From Marinobacter salarius (GTDB lineage Bacteria; Pseudomonadota; Gammaproteobacteria; Pseudomonadales; Oleiphilaceae): a stretch of DNA of 64,000 nt. A program made the translations under genes and the position numbers. The stretch is from NCBI RefSeq assembly GCF_032922745.1, contig NZ_CP136693.1, positions 3,844,001 through 3,908,000 on the forward strand, in the 5' to 3' direction. Of this stretch, positions 26,005 to 35,872 are shown piece by piece (the stretch's first letter is position 1; each line of letters begins with the position of its first letter). The notes under the pieces were generated by a model that saw only the letters and a list, made by a program, of their open reading frames with translations, was not told the DNA's origin and ran no database searches.

Positions 26005-29000
26005 GGTCTAAACACCTCAATACCATCTCTAGGTCCGCGTAGAAGAATTTCCTGTTCGCCCCATTCGTCAGGAGACCACTCCCACGCCCAGCTATCACTT
26101 CCATTGGGAGCGCCTACCGGCACTCTGAGAACAACTCCACCTTGTCCATTTCCCTCTGCAAATTTTCGAGCAATATCAGGTGACCGCGTCCAAGAGGTAT
26201 AAGGACTATTAGCCGATTCTCCACCGAGGTTGTGGGCATCAGGACTAACGGTTCCCGCGCTGTTTCCTGGTCTGACTCTTCCATTTAACCCATTTGGTAA
26301 ATCTGGATGGTCTGCGTGCACCCCTCTGTACAGAAAGGAGCCGGGCTCACCCTGGGGTAACTTCGGGATACTCTCCCACTGATTTCCGTTTGGTTCCTCT
26401 TTAGCCAGTGACACCAATCCCAACGGATCCACCCACCCCGTCGGATTAGGCACATACTGGTAGTTATTCAAACCGCCCGCAAGCCCAATCGGGTCCGGGG
26501 TCAGGAAGCGCCCGGTGCTGGGGTTGTAGTACCGGTGGCGGTTGTAGTGCAGGCCGGTTTCTGGGTCGTGGTATTGGCCCTGGAAGCGGATCGGGTTGTC
26601 GATTTCGTTGACCAGGGCGCGAACAACGTTGCCGTAGGCGCGGTAAGTCACCGACCAGGCGAGGTCACCCTCGGCGTTGGTAATCTCCTGGGGGGTGCCC
26701 AGGTGGTCCAGGTGGTAATAGTAAATACTGGCCTGTTCGGGGCCGCAGCCGTCTACCAGTGCCAGGGGTTTGAAGGTATCTGGCTCGTAGATGTAGGTGC
26801 GGTACTGGTCGCCGGTTTCCTCGGCGATCAGGCGGTCGCCCTGCCAGAGGAATTCGGTTCGTGTCAGGCCGTTGGTTTTGGCGATGCGGCGGCCGAAGGC
26901 GTCGTATTCGTAGTGCCAGGTGCTGCCATCCGGTTTGGTGACGCTGCTCAGGCGATGTTCGAAGTCGTAGGTGTACCGGGTGACCAGTCTCTGGTCCTTA
27001 CCACGGCGTTCTTCAGTCAGGTTGCCGAATTCGTCATATTCGTAGTGGCAGTCACCGTGCATGGTGAGCCGGTTGCCGCGTACGGTGGCGGTGTTTCCAC
27101 TGGCCGGGCTTTGGCTTTGTTCCAGCAGGTTGCCGGCTGGGTCGTGGATCAGTTGTTCGTAGAGGTCGCCTCGCACGCCAACCAGCCTGTCCATGGGATC
27201 GTAAACGTATTCCCGCAGGCCTTTGCGGCTGTCCTGAATGGCTTTTAGGTTGCCGTTTGGATCGTACTGGTAATCCCGCTGGGCAGCGATGTCCTTGATG
27301 CGGCCCTGGTGCACCCGGTGCTGGGTCAGACGGCCTTCTTCGTCGTAGACATAGGCACTCAACAGGTCGCCCTGTTGGCGTTCGATTTCCTCGCCTGTGG
27401 AAGCCATGCGATGGCGGGTTAGTGGTTTTCCGTTGAGGTCGATGCCAGACAGAAGGCCAGCTTTATCATGCTGGTAGGTCAGCGACTGACCATCCGGGAG
27501 CACCATGCCGCGCAAGCGGTCCATCTCGTCGTATTGGTAACGAAGGGTTGCCCAACCCTGGTGCTCCGTTTTCAGTAGGCCGAATTCATCGTACTCAAAG
27601 GCCAATGGCCAGCACCCGTCATCCACAGCGGTAAGCTTACCGTCGGCGTTATAGCCGTACTGGATTTCACGGCCGTCTGGCAGCACTTTTTTCAGTAGTT
27701 GACCGAGCTCATCCCGCTCGTAGGCCGTGGTCTGCAGTACGTCTGTGGACGTGCCGTACTCAGCTTTCTCGATCAGGTGACCGTTCAGGTCGTACTGGTA
27801 AGCCGTCCTGTGACCGTCGAAAGCCGTTTCCTGTTTGACCAGACCGTTCGGGTAATAGTCGATGTGATACTCTTCACCCCGTTCGTTCTCGATGTGGGTG
27901 AGCAGGAAACGGTGGTGATCATACCGGTAGCGCAATTCGCTGCCGTCCGGGTTAATGCGTCGGGTCAGCAGGTGGAGGTTGTTGCCGTATTCGTAGCAGG
28001 TTTCCCGGCCCTTCTCGTCAACAAAACGCGTTACTTTGTTGTAGTGGTTGTAGTGGTACTGTCGGCGCCGGTTGCCAGAGAGAATTTCGTCCGTCACCCG
28101 CCCGAGGCCATCATACTGATAACGGGTAATGGCGCCCCGGGCGTCTTTCTTGGCCAATAACTGGCCAAATTCATCGTACCGGTATTGGTAGAAAGCACCG
28201 GTGGGGATGGTTTCCTCGATCAGTTGGCCGTGGTTGTTCCAGCCCCATTTGTGGGTTCGGCCATCGGGCAGGTTTACCTGTGTTAGCTGGCCCTGGGGGT
28301 TGTAGCTGTAGCGGGTAACTCGTCCCTTTGGATCGGTTTCGCGGGCGAGGTCACCGTGTCGGGTATAATCGAACGCCCATGTCTGGCCGCTGCGGTGGAT
28401 TTCCGCGATCCGCCCTTTGCGATAGGTGAAGAGAGCAGTCTGGCCGTCGGGGCCTGTTTTACCCTGCAGGCGTCCGTTGCTGTCGTATTGGTACTCGGTG
28501 CGGGCGCCCATGGGGTCAACGGTGGCCTGCAAGCGGCCTTTTTCATCGTACTCGCTGACGTGTTTGGCACCGTCCGGGTCGACCTTTTCCTGCAGTTGCG
28601 CTGCGCCGTCGTATCGCCAAATCTCCTTGCTCCCGTCGACGTAGCTGACGGTGCAACTGTGGTTATCGTCGTCCCACTCAAACCGGGTATCAACCTGGGC
28701 ACTGTCGCCCCATTGGTGAATGCAACGCCCTTTGGGCGAGGCTTCGTCCCATTCCAGATAGAAGCTGTATCCGCCAGCAAGCTTACGGCTGGTCAGCATG
28801 TGGTTGTCATAACCGTAGCGTTCGATACCACCGATCGCATCTTCAGCCGCGATCAGGTCATCACCGTCATCGTAGCTGTATCGGCGCTCGGTCCTCAGCG
28901 CCTGCCACTGGTAACCGGTGTCGGTCAGCTTACGTCGCAGGCGGTTGACCGCTTTGAGATAAGGGCCGTCAAATTCGAATGCGAGGGCGTCTCCAGCATC

Positions 29001-30785
29001 ACTGACCACTCGCTCCAATTGGCCGTGGAGGTCATAGCCAACCTGCAGTTTGTTGCCGTATCGATCGGAAATCTGCACCAGCACACCACGCCCCCCCTCC
29101 CGGCGGAAGTGGTAGCGTGGTGCTTTCTCCCCGGCACAGGCAACAATCTGCTCGCCATCTTTCCAGGCGGCCATGCCGGTCTGAGAGTTGGTGCCAAAGG
29201 GGGTGCTATCGAGCTCAGGCAGACGGGTATTCTTACCTTCGTGGTCATGCCAGGTGATGCTGTTGCCATCAAAGCTCAGGCTATGGTTCAGGCTATGGCG
29301 CCAGCCGTAACCCATATCCAGGCGCCGATCACTGCTGCCGGAGCGATACACCCGCTTGAATTCAAAGGGCAACGGGCCGCTGAGGCGCGCATCCGTCAGC
29401 TCAAGCACCTCTTCACCGGTAACCGTGCTGATCGGGTCTTCCACGCTTTCCGTGGATTCATTGTCCTGCGTGACCCGGCCCTGATCGGTTTCAGAGGGCG
29501 ATGGATCATCCCGGACCGGAGCCTTGCTGGCCTCACTGGCGGCAGCATGATCACGGCCTCCAGCCTGCAAGTTCACAACCTCGTCATCGTCAGCAATCTG
29601 CTGATACATCGCATTGCGGTTTCGAACGTCCGGACCGGGCTGGGTGCTGGACGGGTTCAGGCGGCTACCGCCGGCCACCTGGATGGCGCGGTGATTGGTA
29701 CCGATATCCTCCATGAAATCCTGAAACTCCCTGGCAAACTGGCCAAGAAATTCCCCGAGAATATTTTTGTTGGTGCGTGCGCCATCCGCCACGTTCATCG
29801 CACCTGCAACCGCTTTGCTGCCAATACGGACACCATACTTGGCTGCCAGGCCGGCACCACCGGTGATGATCAACCCAACGACCACGTCGAACAGAATCTG
29901 CCCAACCAGTTCGCCCGAGACTTCAGCTACCTGAGTGGGTGACAGAAGCCGGAAATACTGGCGGACGGTGTACATCACCAGGAACAGGAAGATCTCATCG
30001 TTAGCCACAAGGCACGCCTTGAGATAGGCATCGTCGGCTTTTTTCAGCGTCTCCATCTGTTCCTGAAGATCGTCCGGCAGGTTGCTGAAGTCGTAATCCA
30101 ACAAACCGCAGATTACTTCGTAGATACGACGGATATCATCCAACACGGCGGTAAAGCCATCCGCGATGCCTTCCTGAAGACGGCCGTAAACGGCCAGCGA
30201 CTGTTCCGTGGAGCTCATTGACAGATAACTGTCCCATTCCTGGCGGGCGCCGTTGTTCCAGGTGCTTTCCAGCAGAGCGCAGCAACGGTCTACGAAGCTC
30301 TCGTAGGTTTGATAGAGCGCATCCATCTCCGCCTGGGAGACATCGGGAGACATCACCACCCGGTATTCCTTTCCGGGAGTGACCGGCACTTCCGCAAGGC
30401 CATTCTCATCCGTGGTGCCGCTGTGAATCGTGTCCCAGCTATCGAATATCCATCCGGTATTTTCCTGAATCTGGAAACGCGTGGACGGTATCGGGGTCTT
30501 GCTCACGTTCTCATGGAAGTGGGCAATCTTGATTTTTCGGGTTTCCTCGCAAGGCGCAACGGTGGACGAGACAATCTCGTTTTCACTGACGTCCTCACGG
30601 TTGTTCTCACCATTGACCTCCAGAACCTGTTCATGCCCCATGAAGATCGATGAGAACCAGCCGTCACGCCAGTCATCGTAGGAATTGGAAAGGGATTCCC
30701 GAAGCTCCCGGGTAATGGCATTGATATCCGGAAGTGCGCCGGATGTCTGTTCTGAAGCCTGAAGAGCCGTCCGTGACTCGATCAT
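26001..30785 (-). CDS. Rhs-family type VI secretion effector with a C-terminal ADP-ribosyltransferase-like toxin
   Basis: A 1594-residue polymorphic toxin. Residues 1 to about 460 are an N-terminal region with a hydrophobic stretch around 275-300 (ILFDVVVGLIITGGAGLAAKYG) and no PAAR motif. A long run of YD/Rhs repeats follows (such as YQYDGLGRVTDE and YEYDAFGRRIAKTNG). The core closes at about residue 1457 with PTGWVDPLGL. The last 137 residues hold LYRG, then SPYTSWTRSPDIARKFA, then EQEIL, an order matching the R-STS-ExE pattern of arginine-type ADP-ribosyltransferases. Toxin identity is inferred from these motifs. It follows vgrG and a DUF4123 adaptor, and an immunity candidate overlaps its stop. 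Confidence 0.88.
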   Translation of the reverse strand: MIESRTALQASEQTSGALPDINAITRELRESLSNSYDDWRDGWFSSIFMGHEQVLEVNGENNREDVSENEIVSSTVAPCEETRKIKIAHFHENVSKTPIPSTRFQIQENTGWIFDSWDTIHSGTTDENGLAEVPVTPGKEYRVVMSPDVSQAEMDALYQTYESFVDRCCALLESTWNNGARQEWDSYLSMSSTEQSLAVYGRLQEGIADGFTAVLDDIRRIYEVICGLLDYDFSNLPDDLQEQMETLKKADDAYLKACLVANDEIFLFLVMYTVRQYFRLLSPTQVAEVSGELVGQILFDVVVGLIITGGAGLAAKYGVRIGSKAVAGAMNVADGARTNKNILGEFLGQFAREFQDFMEDIGTNHRAIQVAGGSRLNPSSTQPGPDVRNRNAMYQQIADDDEVVNLQAGGRDHAAASEASKAPVRDDPSPSETDQGRVTQDNESTESVEDPISTVTGEEVLELTDARLSGPLPFEFKRVYRSGSSDRRLDMGYGWRHSLNHSLSFDGNSITWHDHEGKNTRLPELDSTPFGTNSQTGMAAWKDGEQIVACAGEKAPRYHFRREGGRGVLVQISDRYGNKLQVGYDLHGQLERVVSDAGDALAFEFDGPYLKAVNRLRRKLTDTGYQWQALRTERRYSYDDGDDLIAAEDAIGGIERYGYDNHMLTSRKLAGGYSFYLEWDEASPKGRCIHQWGDSAQVDTRFEWDDDNHSCTVSYVDGSKEIWRYDGAAQLQEKVDPDGAKHVSEYDEKGRLQATVDPMGARTEYQYDSNGRLQGKTGPDGQTALFTYRKGRIAEIHRSGQTWAFDYTRHGDLARETDPKGRVTRYSYNPQGQLTQVNLPDGRTHKWGWNNHGQLIEETIPTGAFYQYRYDEFGQLLAKKDARGAITRYQYDGLGRVTDEILSGNRRRQYHYNHYNKVTRFVDEKGRETCYEYGNNLHLLTRRINPDGSELRYRYDHHRFLLTHIENERGEEYHIDYYPNGLVKQETAFDGHRTAYQYDLNGHLIEKAEYGTSTDVLQTTAYERDELGQLLKKVLPDGREIQYGYNADGKLTAVDDGCWPLAFEYDEFGLLKTEHQGWATLRYQYDEMDRLRGMVLPDGQSLTYQHDKAGLLSGIDLNGKPLTRHRMASTGEEIERQQGDLLSAYVYDEEGRLTQHRVHQGRIKDIAAQRDYQYDPNGNLKAIQDSRKGLREYVYDPMDRLVGVRGDLYEQLIHDPAGNLLEQSQSPASGNTATVRGNRLTMHGDCHYEYDEFGNLTEERRGKDQRLVTRYTYDFEHRLSSVTKPDGSTWHYEYDAFGRRIAKTNGLTRTEFLWQGDRLIAEETGDQYRTYIYEPDTFKPLALVDGCGPEQASIYYYHLDHLGTPQEITNAEGDLAWSVTYRAYGNVVRALVNEIDNPIRFQGQYHDPETGLHYNRHRYYNPSTGRFLTPDPIGLAGGLNNYQYVPNPTGWVDPLGLVSLAKEEPNGNQWESIPKLPQGEPGSFLYRGVHADHPDLPNGLNGRVRPGNSAGTVSPDAHNLGGESANSPYTSWTRSPDIARKFAEGNGQGGVVLRVPVGAPNGSDSWAWEWSPDEWGEQEILLRGPRDGIEVFRP

Positions 30786-30799
30786 TGATTCATCCTCAA

Positions 30800-31582
30800 T
30801 CAGTGTGCGCCCTGCAATGCCTCACGCATCAGGGCTTCATGTATGGTTTGCACGTGTTCCGGAGACAGCTCGGTGATGGCGTCACCGCTGGTCAACCGCC
30901 GTAAATGACGTTCAACTTTCTGGCGGGCGATGGGCTCAGGATACCTAACCAGGGGCGTCTGCTTTTTCTTGCCAAGCGCCGAAACCGTATTGTCCACCAG
31001 CTGCCCCCAGCACAGGGCTGCAATTTTCTTCAGAGCTTCGGCGGGCAGAACAAACCATGGAAACTCTTCTACAGGTTTGGCGGTATCCGGGGCACCCGGG
31101 TGCTCAATGACCTCGCCTCCAGGCAACACCACGGTTGCTATCGGCCCCATCAATTGGGCGCGGCAGGTCTCATCAACGCTTTCCAGAATCGCGCCAAAAT
31201 ACCGTGCGTCCCAATAGCGAAAGAACACCTCTTGCCGGTCTGGCAGGAGAATCTTGGTCAGGCTGCGGATGTGGCTGAACACCTCCTCCAGCGTGGCGTT
31301 ACTCACTAATCCCCAGCCCCAGTCGGCACTGTCGGATTCGTCGATCCAGCCCAGGAATGCGCTTGTTTCCGTTACCTGTGCCAGGAATGGCATGACTTCG
31401 TGCCACCCCGCGTATTGAGTGCCCTGAAACAGCGGAAGGGCGGTCAAGCCATCCATGGCGTAAAAATGACGAACGGGCTTCGAAGCACTGGTGCCACTCA
31501 GTACAAGATAGATGGCGCTTTCGGGCCCAGCCTGCTGACGAACATCGTCAAGACGTGTGCAAAAACCTTGCAACTCAGACAT
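30800..31582 (-). CDS. DUF4123 adaptor protein (Tap/Tec) for VgrG-effector loading
   Basis: DUF4123 proteins chaperone a cognate effector onto the VgrG spike in type VI secretion. The pattern fits: LVLSGTSASKPVRHFYAMDG, SAFLGWIDES, WGWGLVSNATLEEVFSHIRSL and ILLPDRQEVFFRYWDARYF. About 260 residues. The ATG at 31582 overlaps the vgrG stop by eight bases and has a GGGGTG tract upstream; an ATG at 31594 is the alternative. It lies exactly between vgrG and rhs, 14 bases from rhs. Confidence 0.87.
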   Translation of the reverse strand: MSELQGFCTRLDDVRQQAGPESAIYLVLSGTSASKPVRHFYAMDGLTALPLFQGTQYAGWHEVMPFLAQVTETSAFLGWIDESDSADWGWGLVSNATLEEVFSHIRSLTKILLPDRQEVFFRYWDARYFGAILESVDETCRAQLMGPIATVVLPGGEVIEHPGAPDTAKPVEEFPWFVLPAEALKKIAALCWGQLVDNTVSALGKKKQTPLVRYPEPIARQKVERHLRRLTSGDAITELSPEHVQTIHEALMREALQGAH

Positions 31583-33641
31583 CACACACCCCATCTCGAC
31601 ACTTCACGCACTCTTCACAGAAAGGTGCATCCGACATCAGGTTGTTGAACTGTGGTGCGGTGAGGGGCACTTCGGGCAGTGCTGCTGGCTCAATGGCCTG
31701 ATGGACCAGCGCCTCCAGGTTCTGGGGCATCTCTGCCATCACCACACCCTGCCCGGAACCACTGCCCGGTGACCCACCAGAGTTGATCTTGATACCGGGC
31801 CCCGCCAGCGTCACGCCGCTCGGGTCCAGTTTCAGCAGGCTGCCACCGGCGGAGATGGTGAGTTCTGCACCCGCGTCCAGCACCACTTTGGCGCCCGCCT
31901 TGTGGTGCACTTCGGTGCCCGCTTCACTTAGCGTGCCCTGGGCGGATTTCTGGTGGAAAGTGCCACCGATGTTCTGACTGCAGTCACCGCCGACAGTCTG
32001 TCGCTTCTCACCGTCCACAGTGCAGTGGTCGCTGCCCTTGATATTGCTGAACTCGTTGTTGTCCACCGTTCGGTGGCTTTCGTTCTTAACCACCTCGGTG
32101 CGATTGTTTTCCGTCAGCAGGTCCAGGTCTTTCTGGGCATGGACGTAGATCTGTTCCTTGTCCGCTTCGTCCTCGAATCGCAGTTCGTTGCTGCCCTCAC
32201 CCTTGTGGGTCTGGGTCTTGAGGGTGGTTCTGGTCTTGTGCTCCGGCAGCGCGTACGGCGGCGTGTTGGTGGCGTGGTAGGTTCTTCCGGTAATGATCGG
32301 CTGGTCCGGGTCGCCGTCCAGGAAGCTGACGATGACTTCGTTGCCAATTCGCGGTAAGGCCATGAAACCATACTGGCCACCGGCCCAGCCCTGGCTGACC
32401 CTGAGCCAGGCGCTGCTGTGTTCATCGTTTTTACTGTAGCGATCCCACGGGAATCGCACTTTGACGCGTCCGTGTTCGTCGCAGTGGATCTCTTCGCCTT
32501 TGGGGCCGGTGACAATGGCAACCTGGGGGCCGTCCATCAACGGGCGGTGTTCGACCTGGGGCCGCCAGGTGCGGTCCGCGGGGATGGCGTTGAAGGCGTT
32601 GTGGTAGGTGGTGGCGCCGTTGTTGCCATCCTCTTCCAGGGCCTGGGGTTGTTCACCGGTGTGGGTGATGCTGGTGAACAGCCATTCCCGGTTCAAGCGT
32701 GGGTTATCGTGGTCGGTGAGCTCGACTTTGGCGCCCACGGTGAAGTCGGGGCGGTTGCTCTGGCCATCGGCGATGGCGGCGTCGTTCCTGAGGGCATCGA
32801 GACGGCTTTCGGTAAAAGGCTGGCCGCTGGCGTCCTGTTTGAAGCGGCCGGGGTAATCGTAATGCTGGTAGTCTTCCCGCTGGCCGTCCAGTTTGTCGGC
32901 CTGGTGTTCGTGCATCAGGGCGTAGGCGGGGTTCTTGAAGGTGTAATCCTTCATGGCCACGGAGGCGGCTCTGACCCGTTCCCGGTAGCGGAACTGGAAG
33001 ACGGTACTCTGGCGGGTGCTGCCGCCGGCCCTGGCGTTGTATTCCACCGGCTCGAGCCTGGGGGCGTCGCCGTGGTGGTCGGCGATGATCAGGCCGGGTT
33101 GGTCGTTGCCGTCCACATCGCCGTGGTAATAGCGGTAATGCCAGCCTTCTTCGGCGGCCAGCCGTTCGACAAAGGCCAGGTCGCTTTCCCGGTGCTGGAC
33201 GCAGTATTCCCGTTCTTCGGGAGTGCGTTTCAAATCAAACACGGTGTCGATAAGACCCCGCTCTTCCAGCAGGGTGCGCACGATGGCGTCGGTGGCCTGG
33301 GTCTGGAAGATGCGGCTGTTGTGCATCAGGTCGAGGCGCCACAAGGGTGGCTGGACGATGACGTCGTAACGGGTGCGGCGGTGGCCGGAGTCGCCCCGGA
33401 CAAATTCGTTGATCACGCCGGTAAAGCGCCGCAGCGGTATACCGTCCTGCCACATCACCAGTTCCACAGGCTGTTCCAGCACGTCTTCGGGGGCAATGTC
33501 GGGTGAGGTACTGGCCAGTTCCAGCTTGCAGTAGCAGAGCCTGGAAAGGTGCTCGGTCAATTCGAAACGGGCGACCACGAACAGGTCTTTGGGGAGTTGG
33601 CCAAGGGTGGCCGTGAACTGCAGTCCGGTTGCCTGGGGCAT
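31575..33641 (-). CDS. Type VI secretion spike protein VgrG (TssI)
   Basis: VgrG trimers form the puncturing tip of the T6SS. The N-terminal gp27-like part contains REYCVQHRESDLAFVERLAAEEGWHYRY. The OB-fold/gp5 part includes HCDEHGRVKVRFPWDR and LPRIGNEVIVSFLDGDPDQP. A beta-helix needle region follows (TVDGEKRQTVGGDCSQNIGG). At 688 residues it is a standard length. The last 15 residues hold four cysteines (CEECVKC...C), which is unusual. No T6SS sheath or baseplate gene is in the window, so this is an orphan vgrG island relying on a core apparatus elsewhere. Confidence 0.93.
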   Translation of the reverse strand: MPQATGLQFTATLGQLPKDLFVVARFELTEHLSRLCYCKLELASTSPDIAPEDVLEQPVELVMWQDGIPLRRFTGVINEFVRGDSGHRRTRYDVIVQPPLWRLDLMHNSRIFQTQATDAIVRTLLEERGLIDTVFDLKRTPEEREYCVQHRESDLAFVERLAAEEGWHYRYYHGDVDGNDQPGLIIADHHGDAPRLEPVEYNARAGGSTRQSTVFQFRYRERVRAASVAMKDYTFKNPAYALMHEHQADKLDGQREDYQHYDYPGRFKQDASGQPFTESRLDALRNDAAIADGQSNRPDFTVGAKVELTDHDNPRLNREWLFTSITHTGEQPQALEEDGNNGATTYHNAFNAIPADRTWRPQVEHRPLMDGPQVAIVTGPKGEEIHCDEHGRVKVRFPWDRYSKNDEHSSAWLRVSQGWAGGQYGFMALPRIGNEVIVSFLDGDPDQPIITGRTYHATNTPPYALPEHKTRTTLKTQTHKGEGSNELRFEDEADKEQIYVHAQKDLDLLTENNRTEVVKNESHRTVDNNEFSNIKGSDHCTVDGEKRQTVGGDCSQNIGGTFHQKSAQGTLSEAGTEVHHKAGAKVVLDAGAELTISAGGSLLKLDPSGVTLAGPGIKINSGGSPGSGSGQGVVMAEMPQNLEALVHQAIEPAALPEVPLTAPQFNNLMSDAPFCEECVKCRDGVCDV

Positions 33642-33822
33642 GTCTTCGATCCCTGAAGATGTCTGGAATTTGACTCAATCTACAAACAGCTCGTCCTGAG
33701 CTTCGGTGATTATAACGATCAGCCTGGATAATGTAACCCCGCATTCTCAAAGCCGGGATGTTGACCTCAAAACGAATCTCCTGCACTCTAATCTGGTTTC
33801 ATTATGCAACCGGAGATGATTT

Positions 33823-34848
33823 GTGAGCGACCATACCAATCGAGCGGTGATTCTCAAGCAACGCCCCCAAGGCGAAATTCAGGAAGGCGACCTGGCCCTT
33901 GAGGAACGGCCAGTTCGCGAACTGAACGAAGGCGAAGTTCTGGCCAAAGTACTATGGCTGTCCTTGGACCCATACATGCGCCCCCGCATGAACGACGCCA
34001 AGGGTTACATGGACCCAATTGGCCTTGATGAAGTCATTGTTGGCGAGAGTGTCGCGCGGATTGTCGAGTCCCGGTCAGACGACCTTAAGGTGGGCGACCT
34101 GGTGACCTGTTACTCAGGCTGGCAGGAGTATGTGGTGTTCCCCGGCAATGCAGAGATGGTCTATAAGATTGATCCGAAGGACAACGTGCCACTACAGGCC
34201 TACCTTGGCGTTGCTGGTATGCCTGGGCGTACCGGCTATTGCGGCCTGATGTACGTGGGCAAGCCGACATCCGGTGAGACCGTTGTGGTGTCAGCCGCGT
34301 CCGGCCCAGTGGGCACGGTGGTTGGGCAAACCGCCAGGAAAGAAGGTTGCCATACCGTCGGTGTGGCCGGAGGTCCAGAGAAATGTCGGTATGTGGTGGA
34401 AGAGTTGGGCTTTGATGCCTGCGTGGATTATAAAGCCGGCAATCTCGAAGCCGATCTTAAGGCCGCCTGCCCCAACGGCATCGACATCTACTTCGAAAAC
34501 GTGGGCGGGGCTGTGACCCGTGCCGTTGCACCTTTGCTGAATGCCGGCGCACGGGTACCTATCTGCGGCTTCGTGTCCGCTTACAACGCCGAAGACATGG
34601 GCTCAGTGGAAACACCCTTCCACGTTCTCAAGGCGCTGGACCCGGTACCGGAACACCGCTTTTTCCTGGTGACCGAATGGCAGGACAAACACCAGGAAAT
34701 CACTAACATTCTGACCGACCGGGTGGCCTCTGGCGAACTCAAGTACCGTGAAACCATCGCGGAAGGCCTGGAAAACGCACCGGAAGCCTTCAAGGGTATG
34801 CTGAAAGGGAAAAACTTCGGCAAGCAGTTGGTACACATCGCCGATTGA
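33823..34848 (+). CDS. NADP-dependent oxidoreductase (CurA/prostaglandin-reductase-like MDR)
   Basis: A 341-residue medium-chain dehydrogenase/reductase without zinc ligands. It begins with a GTG (VSDHTNRAVILKQRPQGE) after CCGGAG, has LSLDPYMRPRM near residue 50, and a nucleotide-binding loop VSAASGPVGTVVGQ. This subgroup (YncB/CurA) reduces the double bond of alpha,beta-unsaturated carbonyls with NADPH. The physiological substrate is unknown. Monocistronic, divergent from vgrG, convergent with the quinone oxidoreductase gene. Confidence 0.88.
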   Translation: MSDHTNRAVILKQRPQGEIQEGDLALEERPVRELNEGEVLAKVLWLSLDPYMRPRMNDAKGYMDPIGLDEVIVGESVARIVESRSDDLKVGDLVTCYSGWQEYVVFPGNAEMVYKIDPKDNVPLQAYLGVAGMPGRTGYCGLMYVGKPTSGETVVVSAASGPVGTVVGQTARKEGCHTVGVAGGPEKCRYVVEELGFDACVDYKAGNLEADLKAACPNGIDIYFENVGGAVTRAVAPLLNAGARVPICGFVSAYNAEDMGSVETPFHVLKALDPVPEHRFFLVTEWQDKHQEITNILTDRVASGELKYRETIAEGLENAPEAFKGMLKGKNFGKQLVHIAD

Positions 34849-34854
34849 TCCGGA

Positions 34855-34876
34855 AAACCTCCAGGGAAGGAGGTTT
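34855..34876. terminator. Short convergent terminator hairpin
   Basis: AAACCTCC and GGAGGTTT form a perfect 8-base stem around a six-base loop between two convergent oxidoreductase genes, touching the stop codon of the minus-strand gene. On the minus strand it is followed by TT and then CC, so the U tract is short. Moderate support. Confidence 0.5.
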
Positions 34877-35843
34877 AACCGACAACCTGCAACAGCACTT
34901 TCCCGGTATTCCTGTTCTCCGCCACATAGGCCATGGCTTCCCCGGCCTTTTCGATAGGCCAGGCACTGTCGATCACCGGATCAATCTGCCGGGCACTGAG
35001 CAGTGGCCAGACATGCTTATACAGGGCACTCATAACGTCACCCTTATCCGCCACCGGCCGGGAACGCAGCGTTGAGCCGATCAGGCGATGGCGTTTCATC
35101 AACATCAACCCAAGATCCACTTCCGCCATACGCCCGCCCATCAATCCTATCAGGATGATCCGGCCATCCATGTTCAGCACTTTCTGATCTTCAGCAATGT
35201 AGTTGCCGCCAACGGGGTCCAATACCATGTCCACCCCGCCCCAGGATTTGATGGCATCGACGAACGAACCATCCTTGCGATTCCAGACACCAGTGGCACC
35301 CAGTTTCCTGCAGACTTCGAGCTTATCGTTGTCACCCGCGGTGGCAAACACCGGGTTTCCGAGAGCTGTTGCCAACTGAATGACGGCCGTGCCAAGGCCA
35401 CTGGCTGCGGCGTGAACCAGTACTTTTTCACCGGGCTTGAGTGCGGCTTCGTGATAGAGATTCAGCCAGGCGGTCGCGAACACCTCCGGAATGGCGGCGG
35501 CCTCTTTCAGGGTGTAGCCCTTCGGAACGGGCAACACCTGAACCGCTGGCACCACCACATGGGTGGCATAACCACCGCCCGTAAGCAGTGCGCAGACTTC
35601 GTCGCCGGGCTTGAGGTGATGAACGCCCTCCCCCACCCTGGAGATGGTACCGCTGACTTCGAGGCCCAGGATGTCCGACGCGCCGGGCGGCGGCGGATAC
35701 ACACCGGCCTTCTGCATCAGGTCCGCACGGTTGATTGCAGTCCATGCAATATCAATAGCCACATGACTTTCGGGCACCTCGGAAGGCGCTTCATAAGCTT
35801 CCCAGCTCAGTGTGTCGCCACTGACTTTGATGGCTCTCATCAT
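34875..35843 (-). CDS. NAD(P)H:quinone oxidoreductase, zeta-crystallin/PIG3-like
   Basis: A 322-residue zinc-free MDR enzyme. ADLMQKAGVYPPPPGASDILGLEVSG is typical of PIG3/Qor enzymes, and the cofactor loop reads VHAAASGLGTAVIQLA. Likely a one- or two-electron quinone reductase using NADPH. It has a GGAG ribosome site, and starts 29 bases after the glycosyltransferase gene, so it may be the last gene of the glucosylglycerate transcript, though no functional link is evident. Confidence 0.87.
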   Translation of the reverse strand: MMRAIKVSGDTLSWEAYEAPSEVPESHVAIDIAWTAINRADLMQKAGVYPPPPGASDILGLEVSGTISRVGEGVHHLKPGDEVCALLTGGGYATHVVVPAVQVLPVPKGYTLKEAAAIPEVFATAWLNLYHEAALKPGEKVLVHAAASGLGTAVIQLATALGNPVFATAGDNDKLEVCRKLGATGVWNRKDGSFVDAIKSWGGVDMVLDPVGGNYIAEDQKVLNMDGRIILIGLMGGRMAEVDLGLMLMKRHRLIGSTLRSRPVADKGDVMSALYKHVWPLLSARQIDPVIDSAWPIEKAGEAMAYVAENRNTGKVLLQVVG

Positions 35844-35872
35844 CTGCGCTTACTCCGTGTTTTGGGTCAGGC

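Noticed and set aside
28356..29942. A 528-codon open frame on the plus strand inside rhs
   Set aside because: It is the mirror of the long, GC-rich rhs gene on the opposite strand, has no family character or ribosome site, and rhs is clearly the real gene.
32418..33506. A 362-codon open frame opposite vgrG
   Set aside because: Antisense shadow of a well-recognised VgrG; valine- and glycine-rich composition typical of such shadows.
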